Below, piece by piece: positions 42,076-50,056 of a DNA stretch of 64,000 nucleotides (positions are counted from its first letter, which is position 1; each line of letters begins with the position of its first letter). Under the pieces are notes generated by a model. It was not told the origin of the DNA. It was given only the letters and a program-made list of their open reading frames with translations, and made no database searches. This DNA is from a virus: positions 19,579 through 83,578 of IMG/VR virus record IMGVR_UViG_3300045119_000157. One strand, 5' to 3'. A program made the position numbers and the translations under genes.

Positions 42076-43426
42076 CACCGACCCGGTAGCCGCGGCTGCT
42101 GCCCACTACGACGGGGAACCCGTCGCCTCGTTCCACACTGACGCTTTCGACAACGATGACGACCCGGTCGAGGTCGCTGACCGGCTACCTGTCCGGCATG
42201 AGGCGGACACGCTGATCCCGCTCCGCGAGGAACTCGCAGGCACCGCAGCGATGGCGGTCACGCTCGCCCGTGCTCAGGTCGTCCCGGCGGCGCTGCGGAA
42301 CCAGCCGCACAACGTGTTCGCCGTCCTCCTCACCGGCCGCGAACTCGGTGTCGCGCCGATGACCGCTGTCCGGAACTTCCATGTGATCGACGGGCAGGTC
42401 ACGATCCCGCCGAAGTTCAAGATGGGCCAGGTCCGGAAGATGGGACTCGGGACGGTGTACCCGCACTCCGGTCCCCGCCGGATGCCGTGCCCGCGGCTCG
42501 CGGACCCTGAGCACGGCGGCGACTGTGCGGCGTGCCGCGGTGAGGGGTTCGTGGTGAAGGTCTGCCCGTGCGGCAGCAGCGAACCTGACAACGACGGGGA
42601 GCGCGCCGTCTGGCACGCCGAACGGAAGGACACGCCGGGGATCATCTTCACGTCCGGGTACTCGATCGAGGAAGCCGACTCGGCCGGGCTGATCAGCAAG
42701 TCGAACTGGAAGATGTACCCGGCCCGGATGCTGTCGCACCGTGCCGCCGGATACCTCCTCGATGACGCGTTCAGCGAGGTCGCGACCGGGCTGTACACGC
42801 CCGACGAGTTGGGTGCCGTCACTGACGAGGACGGGAACGTGATCGACGTCGACTCGACGGAGTCGCTGATCGCCCCGGCGAAGTCGACGGCGCCGCCCGC
42901 TCAGCCGGACGTCCTGGCCGAGTTCAAACGGCGGATCGCGAAGCTCACGCCCGAAGCGAAGGCCCGGCTCGCGGACGAGTGGAAGGCCCGCCCGGACCTC
43001 CCGAAGCTGGATGACTTGCGGTACACGCAGCAGACGGTCGTCGCCGCGCTCATCGCTGCCGCCGAGAAGGAATCGAAGCCTGCTCTCGAACCCGCCGCGG
43101 ACGCAGCGCCGCCCGTGACACCGGAAGCCCCGGAGACACCCCTAGAAGCCGCTGTAACGCCCGACGAGCCGACGCAGGCCGTACCGCCGGTCCCGCCACC
43201 CTTCGACGCTGAGGGGCTGACCGACGAGGACGACGACATGGCATGGGCGGAACGCGCACCGGACGAGTGGGTGAGCGAAACGATCGAGGAGGTCACTGCG
43301 CTCGACGCGAAGGAAATGCGGAGCCGAGCGAAAGCCCTGTCGCTCCCGCTGACGGGCGGCGAAGCGACGATCCGCGTGGCGCTCACGTCCCGGCTGATCC
43401 GCCGCCGCATGGAACACGCCCTGTGA
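42065..43426 (+). CDS. RecT-like single-strand annealing protein with C-terminal SAP-like domain
   Basis: The 453-residue protein has NVFAVLLTGRELGVAPMTAVR and NFHVIDGQVTIPPKFKMGQVRKMG, the core of phage RecT-like recombinases. An inserted Cys-rich loop (CPRLAD, then CAACRG, then CPCGS, about residues 140-178) may bind zinc. SNWKMYPARMLSHRAAGYLLDDAFSEVATGLYT (in parts) completes the core. The middle is acidic and Pro-rich; the C-terminus (about 405-450) looks SAP-like. RecT proteins anneal homologous strands. ATG at 42065 follows AAGGAGAACCACG and overlaps the Gam-like gene by 11 bases. Confidence 0.78.
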   Translation: MSLDTDPVAAAAAHYDGEPVASFHTDAFDNDDDPVEVADRLPVRHEADTLIPLREELAGTAAMAVTLARAQVVPAALRNQPHNVFAVLLTGRELGVAPMTAVRNFHVIDGQVTIPPKFKMGQVRKMGLGTVYPHSGPRRMPCPRLADPEHGGDCAACRGEGFVVKVCPCGSSEPDNDGERAVWHAERKDTPGIIFTSGYSIEEADSAGLISKSNWKMYPARMLSHRAAGYLLDDAFSEVATGLYTPDELGAVTDEDGNVIDVDSTESLIAPAKSTAPPAQPDVLAEFKRRIAKLTPEAKARLADEWKARPDLPKLDDLRYTQQTVVAALIAAAEKESKPALEPAADAAPPVTPEAPETPLEAAVTPDEPTQAVPPVPPPFDAEGLTDEDDDMAWAERAPDEWVSETIEEVTALDAKEMRSRAKALSLPLTGGEATIRVALTSRLIRRRMEHAL

Positions 43427-44223
43427 GCAGACGCCAGACCGGGACGCTGTTCTGGCTGCCGGTCATCCTCGACTGCGAAGACCTCGACCCGACCGAGACG
43501 CTCCTGCTGGTCGCGATGGCCGACCACATCGACGCCGACGACCAGTGCTGGCCCGGCATCGACACGCTCGCCGCCGCAGCCCGTGTCTCGTACCCGACCG
43601 CAAGCCGCCGCCTGAAGGCGCTCGTCGACCGAGGGTTCATCACACGGGAACGGCGGCACAGCCAGCACGGCCACCTGAGTTCGTACACGTACACGTTCGT
43701 CCGTGAAGCGTTCGGCCTAGTGATCAAATCGATCACTGGTCCAGCGCGCAAAACCGACCCGCCTAGCGCGCACCCTGATGGTGACTGGTCCAGTGATCAC
43801 CCTGGTGCGCGAGGAACCACCCAGTCTTTAGAACCGCGTAAACAGAACCGCCCAACCCCTGCGAACAATGCTGCGAACAATGATGCTGTTCGCAAGGCGG
43901 CACGGCGGGTAGTCGATGACTGGTGGGAGGCACGGAAGGCCGCGGGCGTGTCCCCGGCGCAGCCGTACATCGCGGTCGTGAAGATCGTGGACACGGCACT
44001 GCGGAACGGTGTGAGCGTGAATGACCTCACGGCCGCGTTGCGGGACACGCCGACGGTGACGGGCGCGTCGTTGGAGTTCACGCTGTCGAAGCTGCGCGGC
44101 CGGGTGGGGCGTGCGGCGCCGAACGTGTCGTCGGCTGCGGCGGAGCAGATCGTGGCGGACTACGCGGAAACGAACGGGAGTCCACGCAACCGGCCGGGTA
44201 GCCCACTACCCTTGCCGCCGTGA
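43423..44223 (+). CDS. Replication initiator-like protein with winged helix
   Basis: The 266-residue protein starts MSRRQTGTLFWLPVILDCEDL. Residues of about 20-75 form a winged helix: LLLVAMADHID, WPGIDTLAAAARVSYPTASRRLKALVDRGFI. A low-complexity polar linker (about 100-155) follows, then a helical C-terminal domain (DDWWEARKAAGVSPAQPYIAVVKIV) like DnaD/lambda-O-type initiators. The linker-encoding DNA holds a dense repeat cluster (43719-43894), as lambda O carries its own origin. GTG overlaps the previous stop; the downstream gene looks like a helicase loader. Confidence 0.68.
   Translation: MSRRQTGTLFWLPVILDCEDLDPTETLLLVAMADHIDADDQCWPGIDTLAAAARVSYPTASRRLKALVDRGFITRERRHSQHGHLSSYTYTFVREAFGLVIKSITGPARKTDPPSAHPDGDWSSDHPGARGTTQSLEPRKQNRPTPANNAANNDAVRKAARRVVDDWWEARKAAGVSPAQPYIAVVKIVDTALRNGVSVNDLTAALRDTPTVTGASLEFTLSKLRGRVGRAAPNVSSAAAEQIVADYAETNGSPRNRPGSPLPLPP
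43719..43894 (+). repeat. Iteron-like repeats, candidate replication origin
   Basis: Direct repeats ACTGGTCCAG (43735 and 43784), AGCGCGCA (43743 and 43765) and TGCGAACAATG (43860 and 43872); inverted AGTGATC/GATCACT (43719-43725 and 43731-43737), with another AGTGATCAC at 43792; and TTCGCA (43889) inverted to TGCGAA. They fall in the linker of the initiator gene, and the local sequence is less GC-rich than around it. Confidence 0.5.
44196..44212 (+). promoter_or_regulatory. Family-2 palindrome with -10-like box
   Basis: GGGTAG (44196-44201), four bases, CTACCC (44206-44211). TACCCT (44207-44212) lies 7 bases before GTG 44220, although this region also encodes the end of the upstream gene. 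Confidence 0.55.
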
Positions 44224-44567
44224 ACGCGGTCGAGGTCGAAGCTCTGCTGCTGCGGGTCGACGTGACGTACCCGCACGGGCAACTGTCCGAGATCGAAAGG
44301 CGGATGCGGATCGAGGAATGGCTCGACTCGTCCGCCGCGGCGTTCGACTGGCCGGACGTGGGGCGTGCCGCGTGGCGGCGATGGAAGGATCAGCGGGACC
44401 GTCCGCCGACTCCTCACCAGTTCTCCGAGGTGTGCCGTGCGGTGTTGCAGGCGCAACGGTTGGACCGGCCGCGGCTGACGGAGGCGGCGCTGACGGACGA
44501 GCAGGTCAGGCAGAACCTCCGGATGATCCGCGCCACGCGTGAAGCGTTCAAGGGAGCGAAGCTGTGA
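44220..44567 (+). CDS. Helicase-loader-like protein
   Basis: The 115-residue protein has YPHGQLSEIERRMRIEEWLDSSAAAFDWPDVGRAAWRRW (in parts) and RDRPPTPHQFSEVCRAV. The pattern of an early helix, a W-x-D-x-L step and a PPTPxxF motif resembles small phage helicase loaders such as the G39P/G40P loader family. It follows the initiator gene, as in replication modules. GTG at 44220 overlaps the previous stop and may also be leaderless. Confidence 0.55.
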   Translation: MNAVEVEALLLRVDVTYPHGQLSEIERRMRIEEWLDSSAAAFDWPDVGRAAWRRWKDQRDRPPTPHQFSEVCRAVLQAQRLDRPRLTEAALTDEQVRQNLRMIRATREAFKGAKL

Positions 44568-44887
44568 CCGTCCCGATGCAGTTCACGCCCGGCTTCACCG
44601 TCACTCGCGACGGGAAGGGCAAGAAGGCGATCATCGAGGTCCTGTGCGCGGCGTGCGGCGACCGGATCGTGACGGCCGAAGCGAAGGACGAGGAACGTGC
44701 CCTCGCTCTCGCGGAGGACAGCCGGAAACGGATGGCGTGCTGCCGGTGCAGCATCCTCGCGATCGTCGCTGACGCGCTGGACGACGGGCACGGGACACCG
44801 GACGACGAGATGCCCGCTGCCGTTCAGGTGGTCGACGCGCTCGCTGCTGGCGGCTGGAAGCTCAAACGGGATCCGTGGGACCGATGA
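44564..44887 (+). CDS. Small Cys-motif hypothetical protein
   Basis: The 107-residue protein has CAACG near residue 29 and CCRC near residue 60, a zinc-ribbon-like pair separated by a helix (EERALALAEDSRKRM). The N-terminal part has a beta hairpin (PGFTVTRDGKGKKAIIEVL). Function unknown. It overlaps both neighbours by 4 bases in a run of small early genes. Confidence 0.6.
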   Translation: MTVPMQFTPGFTVTRDGKGKKAIIEVLCAACGDRIVTAEAKDEERALALAEDSRKRMACCRCSILAIVADALDDGHGTPDDEMPAAVQVVDALAAGGWKLKRDPWDR

Positions 44888-45135
44888 GCGACGACCGCTG
44901 CACGGCGTGCGAGGGGAACGGCTGGATCGACGACGCTGTCGCACCGGACGGAACCACGTTCGTTCGTCCGTGCGCCCGGTGCCGTCCCGCGCTGTACGAC
45001 CGCTGGCGTGACGGGCATCTCGATCCTGGTCACACCTGCGAGGAGTGCCGGACCCGTCGTCCGCTGAAGTCTGCACCGAAGCCGTTCACGGTCGAAAACA
45101 CGGAACCGGAACCGATACCGGAGGACGCGTTCTGA
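44884..45135 (+). CDS. Small zinc-finger protein
   Basis: The 83-residue protein has CTACEGNGW, CARC and CEEC, i.e. DnaJ-type or treble-clef-like CxxC motifs, followed by a Pro-rich acidic tail. ATG at 44884 overlaps the previous stop; ATG at 44875 is an upstream alternative. Function unknown. Confidence 0.6.
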   Translation: MSDDRCTACEGNGWIDDAVAPDGTTFVRPCARCRPALYDRWRDGHLDPGHTCEECRTRRPLKSAPKPFTVENTEPEPIPEDAF

Positions 45136-45344
45136 TGGCCGAGCAGCAGATGATGAACACGATCGACGGCCGGGTGTCGTGCACGTCGCGGGTCATGTCG
45201 ATATGGGAGCGTCCGCTGTTCACGGTCCGCTGCGCCGGATGCGGGACGGTGATGGCGTACGGGAACGACGAACCGCGGGCCGTCACGATCGCTGTCCACA
45301 ACGGCGTCCAACGGCCGTGCTGCGACCTGTGGACAACTTCGTGA
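45135..45344 (+). CDS. Small zinc-ribbon-like protein, 69 aa
   Basis: The protein contains VSCTSRV, VRCAGCGTVMAYGND and a final RPCCDLW, giving a CxxC...CC zinc-type pattern between beta strands. Its ATG shares the A of the preceding stop (TGATG). No function is recognised. Confidence 0.6.
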   Translation: MAEQQMMNTIDGRVSCTSRVMSIWERPLFTVRCAGCGTVMAYGNDEPRAVTIAVHNGVQRPCCDLWTTS

Positions 45345-45625
45345 AGCGGTCAGGGTCGCTGCGCCGCGGGACACCGCTCCGGACACGACGCCGTTCGGGT
45401 CGCGCGGAGCCGGACCGGCCGCTGGCGACGTGGTGCCAGGCGGAGGTTCACCCGGCGGTCTGCACGGGACGCGCGTCGCACCGTCACCACATTCGCCGCC
45501 GCTCGCAGGGCGGCACGGACGGGTACGAGAACACGATCGACTTGTGCTCGGCCTGCCACGCGTGGATCCACGGACACCCGGCCGAGTCCTACGAGAACGG
45601 CTGGCTCACCCGGAGCGGCCAGTGA
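45329..45625 (+). CDS. HNH endonuclease, small
   Basis: The 98-residue protein has a basic N-terminus and a clear HNH core: ATWCQAEVHPAVC, SHRHHIRRRSQGGTDGYENTIDLCSACHAWIHGHP. The HH, N and H residues are present with two Cys pairs. It may act in recombination or packaging rather than homing, since it is compact and embedded in the early operon. GTG at 45329 overlaps the previous gene; GTG at 45341 is an alternative. Confidence 0.78.
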   Translation: MDNFVKRSGSLRRGTPLRTRRRSGRAEPDRPLATWCQAEVHPAVCTGRASHRHHIRRRSQGGTDGYENTIDLCSACHAWIHGHPAESYENGWLTRSGQ

Positions 45626-46158
45626 GCGCGCTCGCACCTGACGTCCGCGCTGAGTCCGTCACGTCCGAGGACGGCCGGTACAGGTTCCGGCTCGAACGGA
45701 TATGGGACACCGCCCGCCCGCATCTCGTGTGGTGCATGTTGCATCCCGGCCTCGACGCGGTCGACTGGGACACCCGCAGCCTGACCCGCATCCAGCATTT
45801 CGCCCGGCAGTGGGGCTGGGGCGGCATCGTCGCGGTGAACCTGTTCGCGCTCCGTGTCTCCGACGCGTTCCTGTTGAAGCAGCACTGCGGTCCCGTCGGC
45901 GCCCGGAACGACGACCACATCGTCGCCGCCGCCCGCGACGCCCGAGCGAAGGCTGTGATCGCGGCGTGGGGGAACGGTGGCCGCTGGTTCGGCCGCGGCG
46001 ACGAGGTCCGTGTCCTCCTCGCCGACAACGGGATCCCACTGTGGCGGCTCGGCGGTCCGCTGACCCGGTTCGGTCAGCCCGTCTCACCGCTGGTGATGCC
46101 GTACACCGGGCTGCCTGTGCCGTGGCCTCCCCCGACGATGGAGAACGCTGATGCGTAA
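45622..46158 (+). CDS. DUF1643-family protein
   Basis: The 178-residue protein has YRFRLERIWDTARPHLVWCMLHPGLDAVDWD, TRIQHFARQWGWGGIVAVNLFALR, and AKAVIAAWGNGG. These blocks define DUF1643, a family found in phages and mobile elements with unknown biochemistry (probably nucleotide- or nucleic-acid-related). GTG overlaps the previous stop by 4 bases. Confidence 0.8.
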   Translation: MSALAPDVRAESVTSEDGRYRFRLERIWDTARPHLVWCMLHPGLDAVDWDTRSLTRIQHFARQWGWGGIVAVNLFALRVSDAFLLKQHCGPVGARNDDHIVAAARDARAKAVIAAWGNGGRWFGRGDEVRVLLADNGIPLWRLGGPLTRFGQPVSPLVMPYTGLPVPWPPPTMENADA

Positions 46159-46357
46159 CGTCTGCGACCGCTGCAAACACGACTTCGATGACCGGCTGCC
46201 CGGCACCCGACGCAAGGTGACCGGCTGGGTCGTGGAACGCACTGACGGCGGCGCGAACGCGGTCCGCGACAAGAAGTACCTCGGCCCGGTGATCTGCCCG
46301 CCGTGCGGCAAGGAAATCGACCTCGGCATCGACCCGCACCAGGAGAGCCTCCTGTGA
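46151..46357 (+). CDS. Small zinc-ribbon protein, 68 aa
   Basis: The N-terminal CDRCKHDFDDR and later VICPPCGKEID form a four-Cys zinc ribbon. In between are beta strands (RRKVTGWVVERTDGG). Its start overlaps the previous gene by 8 bases. Function unknown; possibly a single-domain nucleic-acid-binding protein. Confidence 0.65.
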   Translation: MRNVCDRCKHDFDDRLPGTRRKVTGWVVERTDGGANAVRDKKYLGPVICPPCGKEIDLGIDPHQESLL

Positions 46358-46581
46358 TCCTCTGTTACCACCTGTCGGCTGCTGCTCTCCGCACGCTCCT
46401 CGCTCTCGTCGAGGTGTACGAGGCTGATGGGCGTGCCACAGTCCGGGACGTCGCTGTCGCCGCTGAACGGTCGATTCAGGCGACGCACGCGCAGTTGCGT
46501 GTACTCCGTGCCGCGGACTTCGTTACGTGGGAGGACGGCCGTGCCGGGACGCTCCGTCCTCTGCTTCGCCGCGTCGCATGA
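46354..46581 (+). CDS. Small winged-helix DNA-binding protein
   Basis: The 75-residue protein reads as a MarR-like winged helix: AAALRTLLALVEVYEADGRATVRDVAVAAERSIQATHAQLRVLRAADFVTWE (in parts). Helix 3 (SIQATHAQLRVLRAA) would contact DNA. It could regulate early genes, though nothing links it to the palindromes seen here. GTG overlaps the previous stop. Confidence 0.6.
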   Translation: MILCYHLSAAALRTLLALVEVYEADGRATVRDVAVAAERSIQATHAQLRVLRAADFVTWEDGRAGTLRPLLRRVA

Positions 46582-46964
46582 AACCGACGCACGCCGAGTT
46601 GCAGCAGCAGATCATCGACCTCGCCCACCTCCTCGGCTGGCGACATCTTCACGTCCGCCGCTCGATCGGTAAGGGACGGAAGTGGGTCACGACCACGAAC
46701 GTCATCGGGTGGCCTGATCTGCTGCTGTGGAGTTCGCGGCAGCCGGGACGACACATCGCGATCGAAGTCAAGGTTCCCCCCGACAAGCTGGCGGAAGCGC
46801 AGCGATCCGTTCTGGATGACCTTGCCGCGTCCGGGTTCGAGGTGCACGTCATCACACCGGACACGTTCGACACGCTCGTCGCCGTGTTCGGTGTTCGCGT
46901 CGCCGAGCAGGCGATCACGGCTAGCTGGGTGAATGACCGCCAGTCCAACACGCCTACCGGGTAG
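46578..46964 (+). CDS. VRR-NUC-like nuclease
   Basis: The 128-residue protein has THAELQQQIIDLAHLLGW, VIGWPDLLLW and IAIEVKVPPDKLAEAQRSVLDDLAASGFEVHVI. The G-x-PD...ExK arrangement is the PD-(D/E)xK active site of the VRR-NUC family, which includes Holliday-junction resolvase-like phage nucleases. It lies in the recombination/replication region. ATG overlaps the previous stop by 4 bases. Confidence 0.8.
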   Translation: MKPTHAELQQQIIDLAHLLGWRHLHVRRSIGKGRKWVTTTNVIGWPDLLLWSSRQPGRHIAIEVKVPPDKLAEAQRSVLDDLAASGFEVHVITPDTFDTLVAVFGVRVAEQAITASWVNDRQSNTPTG

Positions 46965-46975
46965 TGGGCTACCCT
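46959..46975 (+). promoter_or_regulatory. Family-2 palindrome with -10-like box and an extra half-site
   Basis: GGGTAG (46959-46964), TGGG, CTACCC (46969-46974), T. An adjacent CTACC (46954-46958) creates a third half-site. Transcription would start near 46983, giving a 23-base leader with GAAGGAGG before ATG 47006. Confidence 0.6.
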
Positions 46976-47005
46976 GAGTCGATTCCCCTTGAAGGAGGCC
47001 ACGTC

Positions 47006-47485
47006 ATGTCCGAACTCGCTCCCGCCGCTGCCGCTGCGATGATGCGCGACCCGTACGCCCTCGGCAACTACATGGGCCGCGACGTGTCATCGACGTCCGT
47101 GAAGATCACGAAGGCAGGCGACGGACTGTCGAAGCAACTCGACATCGAACCGAAAGTCCTCGTCCCCGGCGAGACATACATGGTGCTACTCGAAGCGAAA
47201 GCCGGGTCGCACACGCACAAGGTGATCGAGAAGGCCGGGACGTGGGAACTGATCCAAGTCCTCGAAGCGCAGACCGTCACGTTCGTTGACGGTGAGGACA
47301 TGGAGAAGATGCTCCGCATTGCCGCCGACCGTGTGCAGGCCGCGACGGAAGCAGCGAAGGGTGTGCAACGTCTCGACGGCACCGACGCCGCCGATCTTGA
47401 AGGCTCCACGATGTACGCGCCCGACGATGACGGGCCTGCGGCGTTGACGGCCGGGCAGCCGGAACCGGAGTGGGATGACGACTAA
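47006..47485 (+). CDS. Hypothetical early protein, 159 aa
   Basis: The protein has a helical, Ala-rich start, a beta-rich middle (VKITKAGDGLSKQLDIEPKVLVPGETY) and an acidic Asp/Glu-rich tail. No catalytic motif or membrane segment is visible. A strong GAAGGAGG site and a family-2 palindrome precede it, so it may be well expressed early. An ssDNA-binding role is suggested only by the acidic tail. Confidence 0.6.
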   Translation: MSELAPAAAAAMMRDPYALGNYMGRDVSSTSVKITKAGDGLSKQLDIEPKVLVPGETYMVLLEAKAGSHTHKVIEKAGTWELIQVLEAQTVTFVDGEDMEKMLRIAADRVQAATEAAKGVQRLDGTDAADLEGSTMYAPDDDGPAALTAGQPEPEWDDD

Positions 47486-47726
47486 CGGTTCCGTCGACAT
47501 CGACGACGCTCACGCCGTGTCGTTCGCAGTGCGCCGGTTGCGTGTCATCGCGGACGAACTCGAAACGGTGAAGGACCGCCGCGACGCCCTGTACTCGGAA
47601 CGCATGGCGCTCGTGTACCAGTTGCGCGGCACCGTCTCGCAGCAGGATCTCGCGTTGGCGTGCCGGTGCGGTGTCGACATGATCAAGAACATCTCTGCTT
47701 CAGCGCGCCGGAAAGGTACCGTGTAG
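47475..47726 (+). CDS. Small helix-turn-helix-like protein
   Basis: The 83-residue protein has a long helix (FAVRRLRVIADELETVKDRRDAL) and then RGTVSQQDLALACRCGVDMIKNISA, which reads like a sigma-region-4 or RepA-type helix-turn-helix. It overlaps the previous gene by 11 bases. It is a candidate regulator. Confidence 0.55.
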   Translation: MTTNGSVDIDDAHAVSFAVRRLRVIADELETVKDRRDALYSERMALVYQLRGTVSQQDLALACRCGVDMIKNISASARRKGTV

Positions 47727-47729
47727 CTC

Positions 47730-48002
47730 ATGTCTGTGACAGGGACGTTGGCGTGCGAGTACTGCCGGGACGCTCCCGCGCTACGCCGCGTGGAGGTCCT
47801 CGTCGGCGCGCTGCCCGGTCGTGTCGTGCCGCTACTGATCGACGTGGAACCGCACCCGGACGGCCGGGTGATCGAACGGTTGGACGGCCAGTTCCGGCTC
47901 CTGTCGAGCCTGACGCGCCGCAAGGACGGTGTCGCCGGGTACCGGGTTCATGGGGCGTCGATGTACGGCGAGTGCGCCGGGTACGACCCCGAGGACGACT
48001 GA
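47730..48002 (+). CDS. Small hypothetical protein with CxxC start
   Basis: The 90-residue protein begins MSVTGTLACEYCRDAPALRR and continues with strand-rich sequence (VVPLLIDVEPHPDGRVI). The CxxC and later Cys in GECAGYD might bind zinc. Function unknown. It is the last gene before promoter P6. Confidence 0.55.
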   Translation: MSVTGTLACEYCRDAPALRRVEVLVGALPGRVVPLLIDVEPHPDGRVIERLDGQFRLLSSLTRRKDGVAGYRVHGASMYGECAGYDPEDD

Positions 48003-48021
48003 AACCGCAGGTCACACCGGC

Positions 48022-48060
48022 TGGACAGCCGGGTACACCGGGTGTACGGTGTGGGTAGTG
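48022..48060 (+). promoter_or_regulatory. P6: operator-bearing promoter, family 1
   Basis: TGGACA at 48022-48027, 17-base spacer, TACGGT at 48045-48050, operator TACACCGGGTGTA at 48034-48046. The predicted +1 (48057) reads AGTG rather than ATG, so translation here must use the AAGGAG-preceded ATG at 48079. Confidence 0.82.
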
Positions 48061-48078
48061 ACCAGCAAGGAGAACCCG

Positions 48079-49752
48079 ATGGGTGCAGGACAGGCAAGGG
48101 CTAACAAGTTCAAGGGCGTGTGCGCCGACTGCGGCGGCGACGTCCCCGCACAGCAGGGCACGCTCGGCCGTGAGGGCGACAAGTGGATCGTCCGTCACCG
48201 TGACGGCGGCTGCGGCAACGCAGCGCAGCCCGCGCCGGTCGAGTTCGCCCCGACAGCAGAGCAGTCCGAGGCGCTCGCACTGTTCGCACGCGGTGAGAGC
48301 ATGGTGATCGAGGCGGGTGCGGGTACCGGCAAGACGAGCACGCTGAAGCTGCTCGCAGAGTCCACGACCCGCACGGGCCAGTACATCGCTTTCAACAAGG
48401 CAATCGTGGATGAGTCCGCCGCGAAGTTCCCGGCGAACGTGGCGTGCAACACGGCGCACTCCCTAGCGTTCCGTGCGGTCGGCAAGACGTACTCGCACCG
48501 GATGAACACGGGACGCCAGACCAGCACGCAGATCGCAGCGATCCTCCGCATCGACCCGGTCACGGTCACCGTCGCCGGAGTCGAGCGCAAGACCCTCGCA
48601 GCCGGGTTCCTCGCCGGACGGGTGATGCAGGCCGTCAGCCGGTTCTGCCAGTCCGCCGACGACGAGCCGACTCGCCGCCACTTCCCGTACATCGACGGCA
48701 TCGACCTTCCCGACGACAACGGGCACCGCACGTTCGCTAACAACGACGAGGTCGCCGCCCGGATGATGCCCGCCGTGCAGCGCGCATGGGCTGACCTTCA
48801 GAACCGTGAAGGCGCACTCCGGTTCGGCCACGACCACTACCTGAAGCTCTGGCAGTTGAGCGGCCCGAAGATCAACGCCGAGTTCATCCTGTTCGACGAA
48901 GCGCAGGACGCGAACCCGGTCATGGCAGCGATCGTGGCGGCGCAGACGCATGCACAGGTCGTGTACGTCGGAGACAGCCAACAGGCGATCTACGAGTTCA
49001 CCGGGGCGGTCAACGCCTTGCAGAACATCGACTCCGAGCACCGGGTGTTCCTCACCCAGTCGTTCCGGTTCGGTGAGGCGATCGCAGCGGCGGCGAACGA
49101 GGTGCTCGCCAAGCTCGACGCCGACCTCCGCCTCATCGGGACGGACACCATCGACTCGGTCGTCGGGCTGATGGACCGTGAGGACGCGGTCCTGTGCCGC
49201 ACGAACGCTCTCGCAGTCGAGACGGTCCTGAACTTCCAGGAGAACGGGCGGCGCCCGTTCCTCGTCGGCGGCGGTCTTGAAGTGATCCGGTTCGCGAAGG
49301 GTGCCCGTGACCTCATGGCGCAGGGCCACACTGACCATCCGGAACTGGCGTGCTTCGGTTCGTGGGAGGACGTCGAGCGGTACGTGCAGGACGACGCTCA
49401 GGGCGGCGACCTGAAGCTGATGGTCAGCCTGGTCAACAAGTTCGGGATCCCGACGATCCTGGCGGCGCTCGACTCGATGCCCGCCGAAGCCGACGCCGAC
49501 GTCGTGGTTAGCACGGCGCACAAGGCGAAGGGCCGGGAGTGGGATCGGGTCCGGATCGGCGCCGACTTCCCCGTCGAAGCCGACAAGGTCGGCCCGGCAG
49601 AGTTGCGGCTCATCTACGTGGCGGTGACACGGGCGAAGCTGGCGCTCGACATGAGCAGCCTCGCTGAACTGTTCCCGCCCGCTGAAGACGAAGACGGTGA
49701 CGACGAGGTCGATGACCGGCGGACCCGCTGGGTCGACGGGATCGAGGACTGA
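48079..49752 (+). CDS. SF1 (UvrD/FBH1-like) DNA helicase
   Basis: The 557-residue protein has an N-terminal zinc-type segment (CADCGG...CGN, residues 14-46), then helicase motifs in order: QSEALALF, GAGTGKTS (Walker A), FDEAQDANP (motif II), GDSQQAIYEFTGA (III), TQSFRFG (IV), STAHKAKGREWDRV (V) and YVAVTRAK (VI). This is a complete SF1A set, closest in feel to the F-box/FBH1-like branch found in phages. It probably acts in replication or recombination. The start follows AAGGAGAACCCG under operator promoter P6. Confidence 0.88.
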   Translation: MGAGQARANKFKGVCADCGGDVPAQQGTLGREGDKWIVRHRDGGCGNAAQPAPVEFAPTAEQSEALALFARGESMVIEAGAGTGKTSTLKLLAESTTRTGQYIAFNKAIVDESAAKFPANVACNTAHSLAFRAVGKTYSHRMNTGRQTSTQIAAILRIDPVTVTVAGVERKTLAAGFLAGRVMQAVSRFCQSADDEPTRRHFPYIDGIDLPDDNGHRTFANNDEVAARMMPAVQRAWADLQNREGALRFGHDHYLKLWQLSGPKINAEFILFDEAQDANPVMAAIVAAQTHAQVVYVGDSQQAIYEFTGAVNALQNIDSEHRVFLTQSFRFGEAIAAAANEVLAKLDADLRLIGTDTIDSVVGLMDREDAVLCRTNALAVETVLNFQENGRRPFLVGGGLEVIRFAKGARDLMAQGHTDHPELACFGSWEDVERYVQDDAQGGDLKLMVSLVNKFGIPTILAALDSMPAEADADVVVSTAHKAKGREWDRVRIGADFPVEADKVGPAELRLIYVAVTRAKLALDMSSLAELFPPAEDEDGDDEVDDRRTRWVDGIED

Positions 49753-49753
49753 G

Positions 49754-50056
49754 ATGGGCTGCTCGATCGACGGGTGCGAGCAGGTGCCGCGTGTCCGCGG
49801 TCTCTGCTCGTACCACTACAAGCGGTGGTCGTACCTCGGGTTCCCGCGGCGCTGGATCCCCGACTGCGACCCGGCATCCGTCCCTGTCGTGTGCGTATGC
49901 GACACGCCACGCCCGGACGTCATCGGAGAATGCGCGGTCTGCGGACGCCCGTTCAAGCCGTGCCTGGCTGAGGCGCGTGCCCTCTGGCGCCGTTACGTCA
50001 TGACACTCGAATCCCGGTACGTCGACATGCCGAACACGACACGGGAGAAGGTCTGA
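49754..50056 (+). CDS. Zinc-finger protein with C-x-HY motif
   Basis: The 100-residue protein begins with CSIDGCEQ and LCSYHYKRW, the Cys-Cys-Cys-HY pattern common in small phage zinc-finger proteins, and has further CVC, CAVCGR pairs downstream, so two zinc sites are likely. Function unknown. It starts directly after the helicase and overlaps the next gene by one base. Confidence 0.65.
   Translation: MGCSIDGCEQVPRVRGLCSYHYKRWSYLGFPRRWIPDCDPASVPVVCVCDTPRPDVIGECAVCGRPFKPCLAEARALWRRYVMTLESRYVDMPNTTREKV

Noticed and set aside
46099-46113. Possible thirteenth family-1 operator inside the DUF1643 gene
   Set aside because: GTACACCGGGCTG matches only the left arm, and there are no -35 and -10 boxes at the right distance.
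48463-49521. 352-residue open frame on the minus strand
   Set aside because: It is antisense to the SF1 helicase, whose motifs are complete on the plus strand.
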